The notes: generated by a model not told the origin, from the letters alone. A stretch of 64,000 nucleotides of DNA from Synechococcales cyanobacterium bin59.metabat.ball.084 (GCA_013297675.1 JAAFHZ010000004.1:29694-93693); one strand, 5' to 3'. Positions 1 through 10,600 are shown, counted from the first letter of the stretch. A program made the numbers and translations.

Positions 1-32
1 CCTGGATAGAGTGAACAGCGTTCCATAGGTAT

Positions 33-1169
33 TTGATTGTGACCAACGTAGCAGCAGAACTAGCAGCAAGATGGCAACAGCGGCTGAGTGTGGAATGTGC
101 TCAGCACAATTCTGCTACCCATCATGGAGTTGTGCAGTGGCTAATCGGGGTCAACCAAGATCGATACACCGAAATGAACCCCGAGCAGTTATTGATCGCC
201 ACTCAGGCCATGGACTACCGCTATCGGATCTTGCTCCAACGCTATTTGGGTGTACCTTCGGAAAAAGCTTATAAAAATTTGATGCAGCGGTTGGGCAGTC
301 TGGCGATCGTCCGGGAAAAAATTCGCTCTTGGCTTTCGGTTAGCCGCGATCGGCAGCGTACCGTAGTAGATGTGCTGCAAGAAGTTGTTCAAGAAATGCT
401 CCAAGGCGATAAATACATTCGTCAGCAGGTGGAGTGGATCGCCCAATGCACCAAAAATCCTCGTTTGCGCGATGCTCTAATGCTGGCGACTTTAGAGGAA
501 TACTGCCTCCGCCCCATTCGCAATCAGCCTTTGTTAGCCTACCGGTTTGTCAATTATCTGCGCCGCAGTCAGCGAGGCGGAGTTACCAATGTTCCTCGCG
601 ATGATCTAATCAAGGTGGTCTCTGATTCCGTCACCGATGAATCTGGTGAATCCTCTTTTAATTTTTTAGACCAACAGGTCTTAGAGGCGCACCAAGAACA
701 GCAAGAATGGGAAGAAACCCAGCTTTTGCGTGCCAGAGTCAGGGATGAGATGCTGGTCTATCTGGAAGACAATTTAGGTGTAGATGCTAAAGAATGGCTG
801 CGTCTATATTTAATCGGCAAAACTCCCGAAGAGATTGCCCAGCAGCTCAATATGGATATCAAACAGGTCTATCGCTTGCGCGAAAAGATTTCTTATCATG
901 CGGTCAAAGTGTTCGCAGTTAAGAGCCAGCCCGAGATGGTGGCCGAGTGGCTGAAAACATCTCTGCAAGATAACAGCATGGGTCTGACCGTCAGCCAGTG
1001 GCAAGATTTTAATGCGGGCTTAGACTCTAAGCAGCAGCGGATTATGGCCGGGATGAAAGCAGGGGAACCGGTGGAATCGATCGCTAAAGATTTAGGACTC
1101 AAGACCAATCAAGTAATCAGCGAATGGAGCCAGATCTATTTAGCTGCTCAAGAAATCCGCAGTAGCTAA
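33..1169 (+). CDS. HetZ-related protein (HetZ-related 2 type)
   Basis: A 378-residue soluble protein that I recognise as the HetZ-related family. HetZ itself controls early heterocyst differentiation, but relatives of this type also occur in cyanobacteria that make no heterocysts, so the name does not imply differentiation here. The C-terminal third (about residues 245-375) contains two helix-turn-helix-like stretches, IGKTPEEIAQQLNMDIKQVY and AGEPVESIAKDLGLKTNQV, consistent with DNA binding. There is no signal peptide or membrane segment. The start is taken at a TTG; a GTG two codons later is an alternative. Family assignment is from recalled similarity; target genes are unknown. Confidence 0.75.
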   Translation: MIVTNVAAELAARWQQRLSVECAQHNSATHHGVVQWLIGVNQDRYTEMNPEQLLIATQAMDYRYRILLQRYLGVPSEKAYKNLMQRLGSLAIVREKIRSWLSVSRDRQRTVVDVLQEVVQEMLQGDKYIRQQVEWIAQCTKNPRLRDALMLATLEEYCLRPIRNQPLLAYRFVNYLRRSQRGGVTNVPRDDLIKVVSDSVTDESGESSFNFLDQQVLEAHQEQQEWEETQLLRARVRDEMLVYLEDNLGVDAKEWLRLYLIGKTPEEIAQQLNMDIKQVYRLREKISYHAVKVFAVKSQPEMVAEWLKTSLQDNSMGLTVSQWQDFNAGLDSKQQRIMAGMKAGEPVESIAKDLGLKTNQVISEWSQIYLAAQEIRSS

Positions 1170-1179
1170 AGACAAACAG

Positions 1180-1210
1180 CTACGAAGATAAAATTTGTTC
1201 TCGTAGATAC
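1180..1210 (+). terminator. Weak hairpin after the HetZ-related gene
   Basis: CTACGA (1180-1185) and TCGTAG (1201-1206) form a 6-bp stem with a 15-base loop, followed by a short T-rich run. It sits 10 bases after the stop codon. The stem is short, so this is only a possible terminator. Confidence 0.3.
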
Positions 1211-1372
1211 TTTTATGGGAAATGAGTCTTATGGATAGATAACGTGGGTACTATAGAAGCAACTGACTAAAGAGCAACTCTGCGGGGGAACTCAATCATG
1301 CTAGGCCGTTCAACAACTTGATAACCTAGCAAGATGCCAGTACCGAGGTCTATATTATTCACATCTTCGAAC

Positions 1373-2395
1373 ATGACGTTGACTGCCCGAATAGCTCACA
1401 TCAGTTCTTACTTACCAGCCAAAATTCTTCATAATGATGAACTGGCAGAAATTTATGATGGTTGGTCAGCAGATAAGATTTATCAAAAAACAGGCATCGT
1501 CCAAAGACATATTGCCGCAGAAGATGAGACGGCCGGAGACTTAGCCCAGAAGGCAGCTCAAAAGCTTTTTACTACCCATCTCATTTCGCCAAAAGATATT
1601 GACTTTATTATTTTTTGCACCCAAACCCCAGATTATTTTTTACCAACAACAGCTTGTTTACTACAAACTCGCCTTGGTATTTCGACTAATGCTGGAGCCT
1701 TTGATCTAAATCTTGGTTGTTCAGGCTTTGTTTATGGATTATCAGTAGCTAAGGGATTAATTGAAACTGGAGCTGCTCATAAGATTCTATTTTTAACTGG
1801 AGATACTTACTCCAAAATAATTCATCCTTTAGATAAAAGCGTCCGTACTTTATTTGGAGATGGGGCAACAGCAACATTAATTGAAGATAGTGGTCAACCA
1901 GAAAAAGAATTTATTGGCTCATTTCTATTCGGGACAGATGGTGCAGGCGCTCATAACTTAATAGTTGAAGCAGGAGGATTTCGTTTGTCAAATTCATTAG
2001 TTACAGCTCAGGAAATACAAGATCAATCAGGCAATGTACATTCACAAAATCATCTTTTAATGAATGGTTCAGAAGTCATGACTTTTACTCTTTCTTCTAT
2101 CAGTAAAGCTTTGAAAAAATTCTTAAGTAAAGTTGATTCTGATATTAGCGATTTTGATTATGTAGTAATGCACCAAGCTAATCGCTTTATATTAGAAGCA
2201 CTACGAAAGAAGTTGAACATACCAGAGCCAAAATTTCCTATCTTTCTAGAGAACTGTGGAAATATTACATCGTCAAGCATTCCTCTGACATTAGAGTCGA
2301 TGTTTGATAAAAATTTTATCAAACCTGGCGATCGGTTACTATTAGTTGGATTTGGGGTAGGTTATTCTTGGGCAGTAACCGAAATTAGATTTTAA
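1373..2395 (+). CDS. 3-oxoacyl-ACP synthase III family protein (first copy)
   Basis: KAS III (FabH-like) condensing enzyme of about 340 residues. Family enzymes condense an acyl-CoA starter with malonyl-ACP to give a 3-ketoacyl-ACP. The Cys-His-Asn catalytic triad is intact: Cys in NLGCSGF, His in MHQAN and Asn in CGNITSSS. I prefer the ATG at 1373 (MTLTARIAHISSYLP), because the N-terminus then lines up with the family; an in-frame ATG at 1334 would add 13 unconserved residues. It opens a same-strand block with an ACP, a second KAS III, a Rieske oxygenase, an SDR, an acyltransferase, a sugar aminotransferase and a glycosyltransferase, so a role in making a special acyl group for a sugar is more likely than bulk fatty acid synthesis. 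The gene is visibly more AT-rich than the flanking housekeeping genes. Confidence 0.88.
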   Translation: MTLTARIAHISSYLPAKILHNDELAEIYDGWSADKIYQKTGIVQRHIAAEDETAGDLAQKAAQKLFTTHLISPKDIDFIIFCTQTPDYFLPTTACLLQTRLGISTNAGAFDLNLGCSGFVYGLSVAKGLIETGAAHKILFLTGDTYSKIIHPLDKSVRTLFGDGATATLIEDSGQPEKEFIGSFLFGTDGAGAHNLIVEAGGFRLSNSLVTAQEIQDQSGNVHSQNHLLMNGSEVMTFTLSSISKALKKFLSKVDSDISDFDYVVMHQANRFILEALRKKLNIPEPKFPIFLENCGNITSSSIPLTLESMFDKNFIKPGDRLLLVGFGVGYSWAVTEIRF

Positions 2396-2413
2396 TTATT
2401 CCAGGAGTTTATA

Positions 2414-2641
2414 ATGCAATCATTTTATGAAGGGTTAGCTGATATTTTAGAAATCGAAATCAGCGAAGTATCTGGGGAGTTGAATTTATCTGAAATAAAT
2501 TGGGATTCCTTAGCTTTTATTTCTACCATAGCACTTATTGATGAATGTCATGGTATTGTTATCGGCGGACAATCTCTAGAAAATTGTAAAACAGTTGGGG
2601 ATATCGAAAAATTGATTGAAGATAAGCAGAAAGGCAAGTGA
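2414..2641 (+). CDS. Acyl carrier protein
   Basis: A 75-residue acidic protein with the acyl-carrier fold. The phosphopantetheine attachment site is Ser32 in the motif WDSLAF (canonical DSL). It lies 18 bases after the first KAS III and ends one base before the start of the second, so the three are surely cotranscribed. It is too divergent and too out of place to be the housekeeping AcpP. The likely role is a dedicated carrier for the acyl chain built by the adjacent KAS III and SDR enzymes. A phosphopantetheinyl transferase must be supplied from elsewhere. Confidence 0.85.
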   Translation: MQSFYEGLADILEIEISEVSGELNLSEINWDSLAFISTIALIDECHGIVIGGQSLENCKTVGDIEKLIEDKQKGK

Positions 2642-2642
2642 A

Positions 2643-3722
2643 ATGAGTAAAGTCGATTCGCTAGCAGGTAAAAGGTTAAAGACACAGGGCAGCAAGATTG
2701 CTGGAATAGTCGCTTGTTTACCAACTAATTTAATTGCAAATGATTACTTTGAGCAAAAGTTTGGAGCAGATGTTGTTCAGAATGTAGTCAAAATAATTGG
2801 TGTTGAGCAGCGATATTGGGCAACAGAATCAATTTCAACAGCAGATCTTTGCTGTCAGGCCGCGATACATTTAATGAGTAAATTAGATTGGAGTCCAGAG
2901 TCAATTGATGCTCTAATATTTGTATCTCAAACACCAGATTATCGATTACCAGCCAGCGCGTGCGTTTTACATGGCCAACTTCATCTAGCGTCATCTTGTT
3001 TAGCATTTGATATTAATCTTGGCTGTTCAGCCTATCCCTACGCATTGTGGTTGGGCATGAATATGATCCAATCTGGTGCTGCCGAAAGAGTATTACTAGC
3101 CGTCGGCGACACTGGCAGCCGGTTTGTAGATCCAACAGATCGTGCTACTAGTATGCTATTTGGTGATGCAGGAACAGTAACGGCTCTAGAACGCTGTCAT
3201 AACTCTACTGGAGATACTTTTTTCATTCTTGGTACAGATGGAAAGGGCGCACATAATCTAATCATCCCCTGTGGTGCTTACAAAGATTATTCTTTAGTAA
3301 ACGATTCTAGATTGACCGATCGCAATCCAAACTGCTTGTTCATGGACGGTAGTGAAATTTTTAATTTCACCTTACAAGTAATACCATCATTAGTAACCTC
3401 AACAATTGATTTCTCTAACTATCAACTAGATGAATTTGACTCTTTCTTATTTCATCAAGCTAATTCTTTTATGTTGAAACATATAGTTAAAAAAGTGAAG
3501 TTGCCAGCAGACAAAGTTCCAATCAATATCCATAAATTTGGAAATACTAGTAGTGCATCAATTCCATTATTAATGATTGATAAGATGTCTGATTCACTAC
3601 GAGAAAAATCTATGAAGCTAGCGATGTTCGGTTTTGGAGTCGGGTACTCTTGGGGTTCAGCCACCATGAATATTGGGCCAATAGAAGTAATTGACATAAT
3701 TGATTATGAGGAGGAAAGTTAG
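2643..3722 (+). CDS. 3-oxoacyl-ACP synthase III family protein (second copy)
   Basis: Second KAS III-like enzyme, about 359 residues from the ATG at 2643, which directly follows the ACP stop codon. A longer reading from 2616 would overlap the ACP gene and adds nothing conserved. The triad is present: Cys in NLGCSAY, His in FHQAN and Asn in FGNTSSAS. It is clearly a paralogue of the gene at 1373 but well diverged, so the two may act on different starters, act as a heteromer, or one may be an acyltransferase rather than a condensing enzyme (KAS III folds do both). The Rieske gene starts 2 bases after the stop. Confidence 0.87.
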   Translation: MSKVDSLAGKRLKTQGSKIAGIVACLPTNLIANDYFEQKFGADVVQNVVKIIGVEQRYWATESISTADLCCQAAIHLMSKLDWSPESIDALIFVSQTPDYRLPASACVLHGQLHLASSCLAFDINLGCSAYPYALWLGMNMIQSGAAERVLLAVGDTGSRFVDPTDRATSMLFGDAGTVTALERCHNSTGDTFFILGTDGKGAHNLIIPCGAYKDYSLVNDSRLTDRNPNCLFMDGSEIFNFTLQVIPSLVTSTIDFSNYQLDEFDSFLFHQANSFMLKHIVKKVKLPADKVPINIHKFGNTSSASIPLLMIDKMSDSLREKSMKLAMFGFGVGYSWGSATMNIGPIEVIDIIDYEEES

Positions 3723-3724
3723 TA

Positions 3725-4849
3725 ATGAATAACCTAATACTACCTTCAGGATACATATCAGAATCGATCTTTGCCAAAGAACAAAAGTTGATTTTTCAAG
3801 ACACATGGCAATTTGTAGGTTTTGTAAATGACCTGGCAAATCATAATGATTTTGTCACTCGATTAATAGGTGGGAAGCCAATAGTTATTCAAAACTTCAA
3901 AGGTGAGCTGAGAGCCTTTGTTAATATATGTCGTCATCGACATAGTGCTATTCAGTGTTCTGCCAAAGGAAATAGACACTTAAGCTGCCCCTATCACGGG
4001 TGGACTTATGATAGTTGTGGTGTAGCTCGTGGAATTCCCAATAAAGATGATTTTGATATCAATGATTTTGATAACCTATCAAGCATTACCCTGCTGAGCT
4101 ATCGGGTTGACACCTGTGGTAGCTTTGTATTCATTGCATCTAAAAACCAAACAAAGTCATTAGAAGAACATCTCGGAGAATCTCGGTTTTTCCTGGCCGA
4201 AATTAGTAACAGTTTTGGTGAAAAGGTAGATGAATTCAAACTGCTCAAAAAATCGAACTGGAAAATTTGTATTGAAAACACATTAGATTCTTATCATGTT
4301 GACGTTGTTCACAAAACTTCTTTGGCAAATATAATAGCGCAAGAACAAGTCAAAATTATTCAACAACCACATTCACATACTATTATTAATCTCTCAGAGA
4401 ACAGCGATCGCCGTCGCTGTAAAATCAACAGCCTGTTAGCCGATCGACCATGTAAATTTAATGGTTATATTCACCACTTAATTTTCCCAAATTTAACTAT
4501 TGCTACCACTCAAGGCACGAGCTTCAGCGTCCAATCTTTTGAACCAATTGCTGCTGGCTTAACGCAATTTACCACTTCCGTCTTTGAAGTAGACTATAAT
4601 AGCTGCCCTAAAGCAATTTCCACAGCATTAGCCAAACAGGTTGCTAAATATAATCGGCAAGTATTTCTAGAAGATCAAATAGTCTGTGAGTCTGTCCAAC
4701 AAGGACTAGAAAAGTCGGAAGATAGTCACCCAGGATTAATGAATATTAAGGAAAGTCGTATTTTAAGTTTTCAGAGTGCATACAATGAAATAATGTTTAA
4801 CCATGAATTTATAAAAAACAGAGTGAATAATGAAAATATTTGCATCTGA
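3725..4849 (+). CDS. Rieske [2Fe-2S] oxygenase, alpha-subunit type
   Basis: A 374-residue Rieske non-heme iron oxygenase resembling the alpha subunit of aromatic-ring-hydroxylating dioxygenases. The Rieske cluster motif is complete: Cys-x-His in ICRHRH and Cys-x-x-His in CPYHGW, about residues 78-101. The mononuclear iron site is also present: D-x2-H-x4-H in LDSYHVDVVH, and a downstream acidic ligand in LEDQIVCESV. Family members hydroxylate, demethylate or desaturate small molecules using electrons from a reductase; no reductase is encoded nearby, so a host ferredoxin may serve. The last 20 bases overlap the next gene. Substrate unknown; the context suggests an acyl chain on ACP or a sugar intermediate. 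Confidence 0.87.
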   Translation: MNNLILPSGYISESIFAKEQKLIFQDTWQFVGFVNDLANHNDFVTRLIGGKPIVIQNFKGELRAFVNICRHRHSAIQCSAKGNRHLSCPYHGWTYDSCGVARGIPNKDDFDINDFDNLSSITLLSYRVDTCGSFVFIASKNQTKSLEEHLGESRFFLAEISNSFGEKVDEFKLLKKSNWKICIENTLDSYHVDVVHKTSLANIIAQEQVKIIQQPHSHTIINLSENSDRRRCKINSLLADRPCKFNGYIHHLIFPNLTIATTQGTSFSVQSFEPIAAGLTQFTTSVFEVDYNSCPKAISTALAKQVAKYNRQVFLEDQIVCESVQQGLEKSEDSHPGLMNIKESRILSFQSAYNEIMFNHEFIKNRVNNENICI

Positions 4850-5594
4850 TGCTTTATTAGGCAAAACTTTTCTTGTTACTGGAGCCTCATCCGGATTAGG
4901 TAGAGCTACATCTATTTTAATTGCCGCCTGCGGAGGTCAAGTTTTGGCTTCGGGAAGAGATTCTTCTCAATTAGCAGCATCAATCAATCTAATGCAGGGC
5001 GACAAACATATTGCCTTACCGTTTACTTTATCTACTGCCGATTCCTTAGCTGATTGGATCAAATCAGTCACCTTAGAATATGGCGCTCTATCTGGTATCT
5101 TTCATAGTGCAGGTACAGCATTAATTAGACCAGCCAGAATGACTCAACAATATCATTTAGAAGAGCTAATGCAAAGCAGTTTATATTCAGCCTTCGGCAT
5201 TGCGCGAGCCGCTGCATCGAAGGGTATAATTATAGATGGTGGATCTATTGTAATGATGTCTTCGGTAGCCGGAGCGCGAGGTCAATCAGGAATGACCGCA
5301 TATTCAGCAGTAAAGGCCGGAATTGATGGTTTGGTAAGATCATTAGCCTGTGAGTTAGCACCTCGTAAAATTAGGGTGAACTCGATTGCTGCTGGTGCAG
5401 TAGAAACTGAAATGCACACTAAATTAACTACAAATATTGCTGGTACCCCCATGTTAGACAAATATGAGCAGGATCATCTGCTAGGATTCGGTCAACCAGA
5501 AGATATTGCTAATGCTGCTTTATTTTTGCTTTCTGATGCTGCAAAATGGGTGACAGGAACTAACCTAATAATTGATGGAGGATATATGGCATGA
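4830..5594 (+). CDS. Short-chain dehydrogenase/reductase (SDR)
   Basis: Classical SDR of 254 residues. The cofactor motif TGASSGLG is at residues 17-24, followed by the catalytic Ser in MMSSVAG and the YxxxK pair in YSAVK. The arrangement resembles FabG-type 3-ketoacyl-ACP reductases, which would reduce the product of the neighbouring KAS III enzymes to a 3-hydroxyacyl-ACP. The start overlaps the Rieske gene by 20 bases and the stop overlaps the next start in an ATGA arrangement, indicating translational coupling. A sugar reductase role cannot be excluded. Confidence 0.87.
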   Translation: MKIFASDALLGKTFLVTGASSGLGRATSILIAACGGQVLASGRDSSQLAASINLMQGDKHIALPFTLSTADSLADWIKSVTLEYGALSGIFHSAGTALIRPARMTQQYHLEELMQSSLYSAFGIARAAASKGIIIDGGSIVMMSSVAGARGQSGMTAYSAVKAGIDGLVRSLACELAPRKIRVNSIAAGAVETEMHTKLTTNIAGTPMLDKYEQDHLLGFGQPEDIANAALFLLSDAAKWVTGTNLIIDGGYMA

Positions 5595-6241
5595 CAGATA
5601 AGTTAAGATGTATTTTAGCTGGTGCAGGTGCTTTTGGTAGAGAGCTGATCAATTGGGCCCGTGATGCAGAAATAACAGGTTCCTTTCCCACATTAGCTGG
5701 TTTTATCGACGACACCCATCATAAATTGCAAAATTCTTCATACAATCTCTCTTCATTAGGTAGTATTCAAGCTTATCAGCCAGGAACGAATGATGTTTTT
5801 TTACTAGGAGTATCAGATCCACAAGGGAAAGAAAGTATAGTGAACTTATTAAAAAGTAAAGGAGCAAAATTCATTAATCTCATCCATCCTACAGCAATTT
5901 TGGCCAAAACTGCGACGATCGGCGAAGGAACGATCTTATGTCCTTTGTCGATCGTGTCTGCCGATGCAATAGTGGGCAGTTTTGTCACAGTTAATAGCTT
6001 TTCAGGCGTGGGTCATGATGTTTTAGTTGGGGACTACACCACCATGAGCAGTCATGTCGATTTAACTGGGAGGGTGCACTGTGGTCGCTCTGTATTTTTT
6101 GGTACTGGAGCAAAAGTTATACCTGATGTCTCGATCGGTGATCAAGCTATCATTGGAGCTGGAGCATTAGTAGTGAGAACTGTGCAATCTGGTTCTACTA
6201 TGTATACAATGCCAGCACAAAAATTAAAATTGATAAGGTAA
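5591..6241 (+). CDS. PglD/NeuD-family sugar acyltransferase
   Basis: A 216-residue protein with the two-part PglD/NeuD layout. A Rossmann-like N-terminal part contains the GAGAFGREL loop, and hexapeptide repeats (left-handed beta helix) follow from about residue 95 to the end. The His in GHDVLVGDY matches the position of the catalytic base in PglD enzymes. The family transfers acetyl or other acyl groups to amino sugars, often the 4-amino group of a UDP- or dTDP-4-amino-4,6-dideoxyhexose. It is translationally coupled to the SDR and sits before the aminotransferase that would make its amine substrate. The acyl donor may be CoA or the local ACP. Confidence 0.85.
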   Translation: MTDKLRCILAGAGAFGRELINWARDAEITGSFPTLAGFIDDTHHKLQNSSYNLSSLGSIQAYQPGTNDVFLLGVSDPQGKESIVNLLKSKGAKFINLIHPTAILAKTATIGEGTILCPLSIVSADAIVGSFVTVNSFSGVGHDVLVGDYTTMSSHVDLTGRVHCGRSVFFGTGAKVIPDVSIGDQAIIGAGALVVRTVQSGSTMYTMPAQKLKLIR

Positions 6242-6332
6242 ACCTACTCTCACAAGTTATTACTGGTCTGTTGTGCTTACCAATAAAATCTTGGGTATTC
6301 TCTGTAAAGTGAGAACATTAGAGGATAGGCAA

Positions 6333-7592
6333 ATGGCTAGTCTTGGACAAGAACTGGTTAGTGGTACTGCGCAAAAAACACCCAGTTTGCCAGATTTAAA
6401 TATTTTACAAGGTGCGCCTGTTTTTCAAGATAAGCTACATGTTGGCCGTCCCAATATTGGTAATAGAGATCGTCTGATAGAAAGAATCAATGATATTCTT
6501 GATAGAAAATGGCTAACTAACAATGGTCCTTACGTACAAGAGTTTGAACAGCAAATTGCCAATTTTATAGGTGTCAAACATTGTATTGCCACTTGTAATG
6601 CCACGATTGGCTTAGAAATTGCTATTCGTGCAGCAGGATTGAAGGGAGAAGTGATTATCCCTTCTTTTACATTTATTGCTACAGCTCATGCCCTTCAATG
6701 GCAAGAAATCACTCCTGTATTCTGTGATATAGATCCTTTAACTCATACAATCGATCCTCAAAAAATAGAGTCAATGATTACCCCGCGTACTACTGGGATT
6801 ATTGGGGTACATTTATGGGGGCAAGCCTGTAATATCGAGATTTTAAGTAAAATTGCGAGTAAACACAATCTCAAGCTTATCTTTGATGCTGCTCATGCTT
6901 TTGGCTGTTCTTACCAAGGACAGATGATTGGTAATTTTGGAGAGCTTGAAGTATTTAGTTTTCATGCTACTAAATTCTTAAATTCTTTTGAAGGTGGCGC
7001 TGTTGTTACTAACAATGATGAATTAGCAGCTAAAATTCGCTTAATGGAGAATTTTGGTTTTGCAGGTCTAGATAACGCTGTATATGTCGGAACTAATGGT
7101 AAAATGAGTGAAGTTTCTGCTGCAATGGGGATAACTTCATTAGAAAGTATTCATGAATTTATTGAAGTTAATTACCAGAATTACAAAAGCTATGAACATG
7201 AACTATTTGGGCTTCCTGGTGTTTCACTGTTTAAATACAATAGAGCAGAAAAAAATACTTATCAATATATTGTCTTAGAAGTAAATGAATCAATAACTCA
7301 TATTACCAGAGATCAGATAATTGATATTTTACACACTAATAACATTATTGCTCGTAAATACTTTTATCCCGGCTGTCATAGAATGAAACCATATAATTCT
7401 TACTTTCCTCACGCCGGATTATTGCTACCAGAAACTGAAAGATTGTCTGACCGAGTTTTAATTCTGCCAACAGGAACATCTATTGATAAATTTCAAATTC
7501 AATCTATTACTAAAATCATTAAAGATGTTATTGCAGAAGCAATGAAAAATTTGCCAGCAGGAAACAATACAGTTGATATATCCCTCAATTAA
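6333..7592 (+). CDS. DegT/DnrJ/EryC1-family sugar aminotransferase
   Basis: PLP-dependent nucleotide-sugar aminotransferase, about 419 residues. Family hallmarks: the NNGPYV motif near the start of the fold, PSFTFIATAHA, and the PLP-binding Lys in FHATKF followed by EGGAVV. Such enzymes convert 4-keto-6-deoxy or 3-keto nucleotide sugars to amino sugars. I start it at the ATG at 6333, which has a GAGG Shine-Dalgarno sequence at 6321-6324; the open frame extends to a GTG at 6273 but that adds 20 unconserved residues. No dehydratase supplying a keto-sugar is in the window, so the nucleotide sugar is not identified. Confidence 0.88.
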   Translation: MASLGQELVSGTAQKTPSLPDLNILQGAPVFQDKLHVGRPNIGNRDRLIERINDILDRKWLTNNGPYVQEFEQQIANFIGVKHCIATCNATIGLEIAIRAAGLKGEVIIPSFTFIATAHALQWQEITPVFCDIDPLTHTIDPQKIESMITPRTTGIIGVHLWGQACNIEILSKIASKHNLKLIFDAAHAFGCSYQGQMIGNFGELEVFSFHATKFLNSFEGGAVVTNNDELAAKIRLMENFGFAGLDNAVYVGTNGKMSEVSAAMGITSLESIHEFIEVNYQNYKSYEHELFGLPGVSLFKYNRAEKNTYQYIVLEVNESITHITRDQIIDILHTNNIIARKYFYPGCHRMKPYNSYFPHAGLLLPETERLSDRVLILPTGTSIDKFQIQSITKIIKDVIAEAMKNLPAGNNTVDISLN

Positions 7593-7642
7593 GATATTTT
7601 AGAAGTCTCAGAGAAATTGATAATAGGTTAAAGAAAGATAAT

Positions 7643-10600
7643 ATGTGTACAAAAGAAAGATTGAATTTCATTGTTGTGACACCAGGATTTGTTCCTAATG
7701 TTGGTGGAGTGGTTGCTCTTCATTGTTTAGCCAAAACCATTCATGAATTTAATATTTCTTGCAAAATATATGATTTTTCTGGCTGCAAAACTCCAAATGA
7801 TATTTTCGATCTTTATGCATCAGAATCTGATATCAATAGTTCTACAATTGTTGTTTATCCAGAAGTGGTTCCTGGTAATCCATTAAATGCAAAACATGTG
7901 GTTAGATGGATTCTTTGTGAGGTAGGAATTCATTGCCCTGCTGATATATATTCGACTTGGGGTGAAAATGATTTTGTTTATCATTATAATACTTTTAATG
8001 TCACTAAAAACGTAAATTCATACAATTTGCTTTCACCAATTTGGATTAATCCCAAACTTCAAAATCAACAGAAATCAAGAGATGGATATTGCCATATTAT
8101 TCGCAAAGGTCATAAGTTTCACCAGCCACTAGAATATATTCATCCTCATGATTCTCTGTTACTTGAAGATGAGATATCACAAGAAGTGTTGATTCATATA
8201 TTCAACACAAAAAAATATTTGATTTCTTATGATCCATATTCTTATATCAGTATTATGGCTGCTTTGTGCGGTTGTGTTTCGATTATAGCTCCATTAAAAA
8301 ATACGACTAAAAAGCAATGGCTTGCAAGCTTGTCTATATCGGCATTTTTAGAGTGCTATGAAGAAGAAGATCTCAAAGGGATTGCTTATGGATTAGCAGA
8401 GATAGATTATGCCCAGAATACATTATTGGATGTTTCAAGGCAACAAGATATTTCTGTGCAATATGGAAAAAGAACAGTAAAAAAATTCATAAATGATCTA
8501 ATCGATGCCATTGATACCTCATCAGCACCATTAGATGATTTTAAAAATCAAAAGATTTTAAATGTGTCAGATGTATTCTTTTCTGATTTTGTTGCATTGC
8601 ATAAGCTAAAAACCTTAGATACATTCAATGGTTTACAGCTATCACGCAGACAGTTAGCAGAACAATGCTTAAACCTTGAAGCTCATCAGATAGCAAGCTG
8701 GTATCAAGGGTTATCTGGAAAAATCCAGCCGATGTTGCTGCATGAGAATAATGAAAATAGAAATACATCATTAGAAGATCAACAATTTATTAATTCGCTA
8801 TTAACACTTATAGCACAAGAAGCTGACCAACCAGAAAATATTAGAATACTTTTAGCAGCAATGCTTTATTATCGTGCAGATGAGATGCCCTTATCATGCG
8901 ATTTATCTAAGATTCCAGATTGGTTATTATCAGATTACTTGAAGTATTTATTTCCAAGGTCTGTTGTCTTCTATCAGATAGAAGAGTCAGAAAAATACTA
9001 TGTCTACATGTGCAAATGGATCGATTACTTGCATAGTGCTATAATTAACCATTCTGACCACTCTTATTGGCATCAAATTGTTGATATCTTTGTTCAAGTT
9101 GCTAACTTTATTCCTATTAACATTAATAACCATAACCTCAAAGATGTTTATGTAAAGCGGGCAGAAATAATTGAATTCTTTTTAAAAATCAACGGTCATG
9201 AATTAGAATATGAGTTTAATCACCTGCCATTGGCTAAGAAAAAAATCAAGTTAGGTATTATTGTTTATCAAAATATTCCATCTGCTGAAACCTTTGCAAC
9301 TTTACCTTTCTATGAATATCTCAGCAGAGATTTTGAAGTATTTTTATATACTATTCGCAAATCAGAAGGAGCGTTAGCAGAATACTGTCGAAGCTGTGTC
9401 AATCATGCCAAATTATTACCCAATGATTTTGAAGGCCAAATAAACTCTATTAGAGAAGATAATTTGGATATTTTATTCTTTGGGGGAAATGTGACGGCTA
9501 TTACTAATCAGATGTGTCTATTAGCTAGTCATCGTTTAGCCAGAATTCAAGTCACTAGCGGTGGATCGATCGCCACTACCGGGCTTAAAAATATGGATTA
9601 CTTTATCTCTGGAACCCTAACCGATCCAGATCAAAATGCCCAATTACAATACCAAGAAAAGTTATTACAAATACCTGGCACTGCACATTGCTTTAGCTAT
9701 GGTAATGATGAGGTTATTGCCCAGATTGAAGTAGATCGATCGAGCCTAAATATTTCACCAGAAGTAGTTGTTTTCACCTCTGGTGCCAATCTATTCAAAA
9801 TAGTCCCTGAGTTATTTCATGCTTGGGCAAAAATTATTGCCCAAGTGCCTGATGCCGTATTGATGCTTTTACCCTATGGTCCTAACTGGTCAAAAAGCTA
9901 CATTAAACAACCATTTGAGGAAAATTTGATTCACATATTTGCAGAATATGGGTTGTCTGTAGACCAGTTAATTATTTTAGATCCACAACCGGTACCAAAT
10001 AGAGCTGATGTCAAGTCCTATTACCAAATCGCAGATATTTATTTAGATTCCTTTCCCTTTGCGGGCACAACTTCTTTAATTGAACCATTACAAGTTGGTC
10101 TACCAGTAATTGCCAGACAAGGAAATTGCTTCCGATCGGCAATGGGTGCGGCAATGATCCAGTCTTTGGGTATTGCAGACTTAGTGGCCACCAGTGAAGA
10201 ATCATATATTCAATTGGCTGTTAATCTGGGCAATAATATAGCACTGCGTCAACAAAAAAGTATTGAAGTTCAAACAAAAATGCAGAATAATCCTAGCTTT
10301 TTGGATAGTCGAGCTTACGCTGCAAAAATTGGTGCATTGTTTATTGATCTGTTCGATCAATATACTAAAAATGCCCAAAATGAAAGCTTACAACTAAGAG
10401 ATACAAATCTGATGGTTTTTCCTGATTGGAACCAATCTGAAGAATCAGTAGGTAATGAGTTACAACAGGTCATCCAAACATTAGCAACTCAACCCAATGC
10501 CCAAAATACAACCCTCTTAATTGATACCACCAATATTGCAACAGAAGATGCTCAAATGTTTTTGTCGAGCATTGCAATGAATATTATGATGGAGGAAGAT

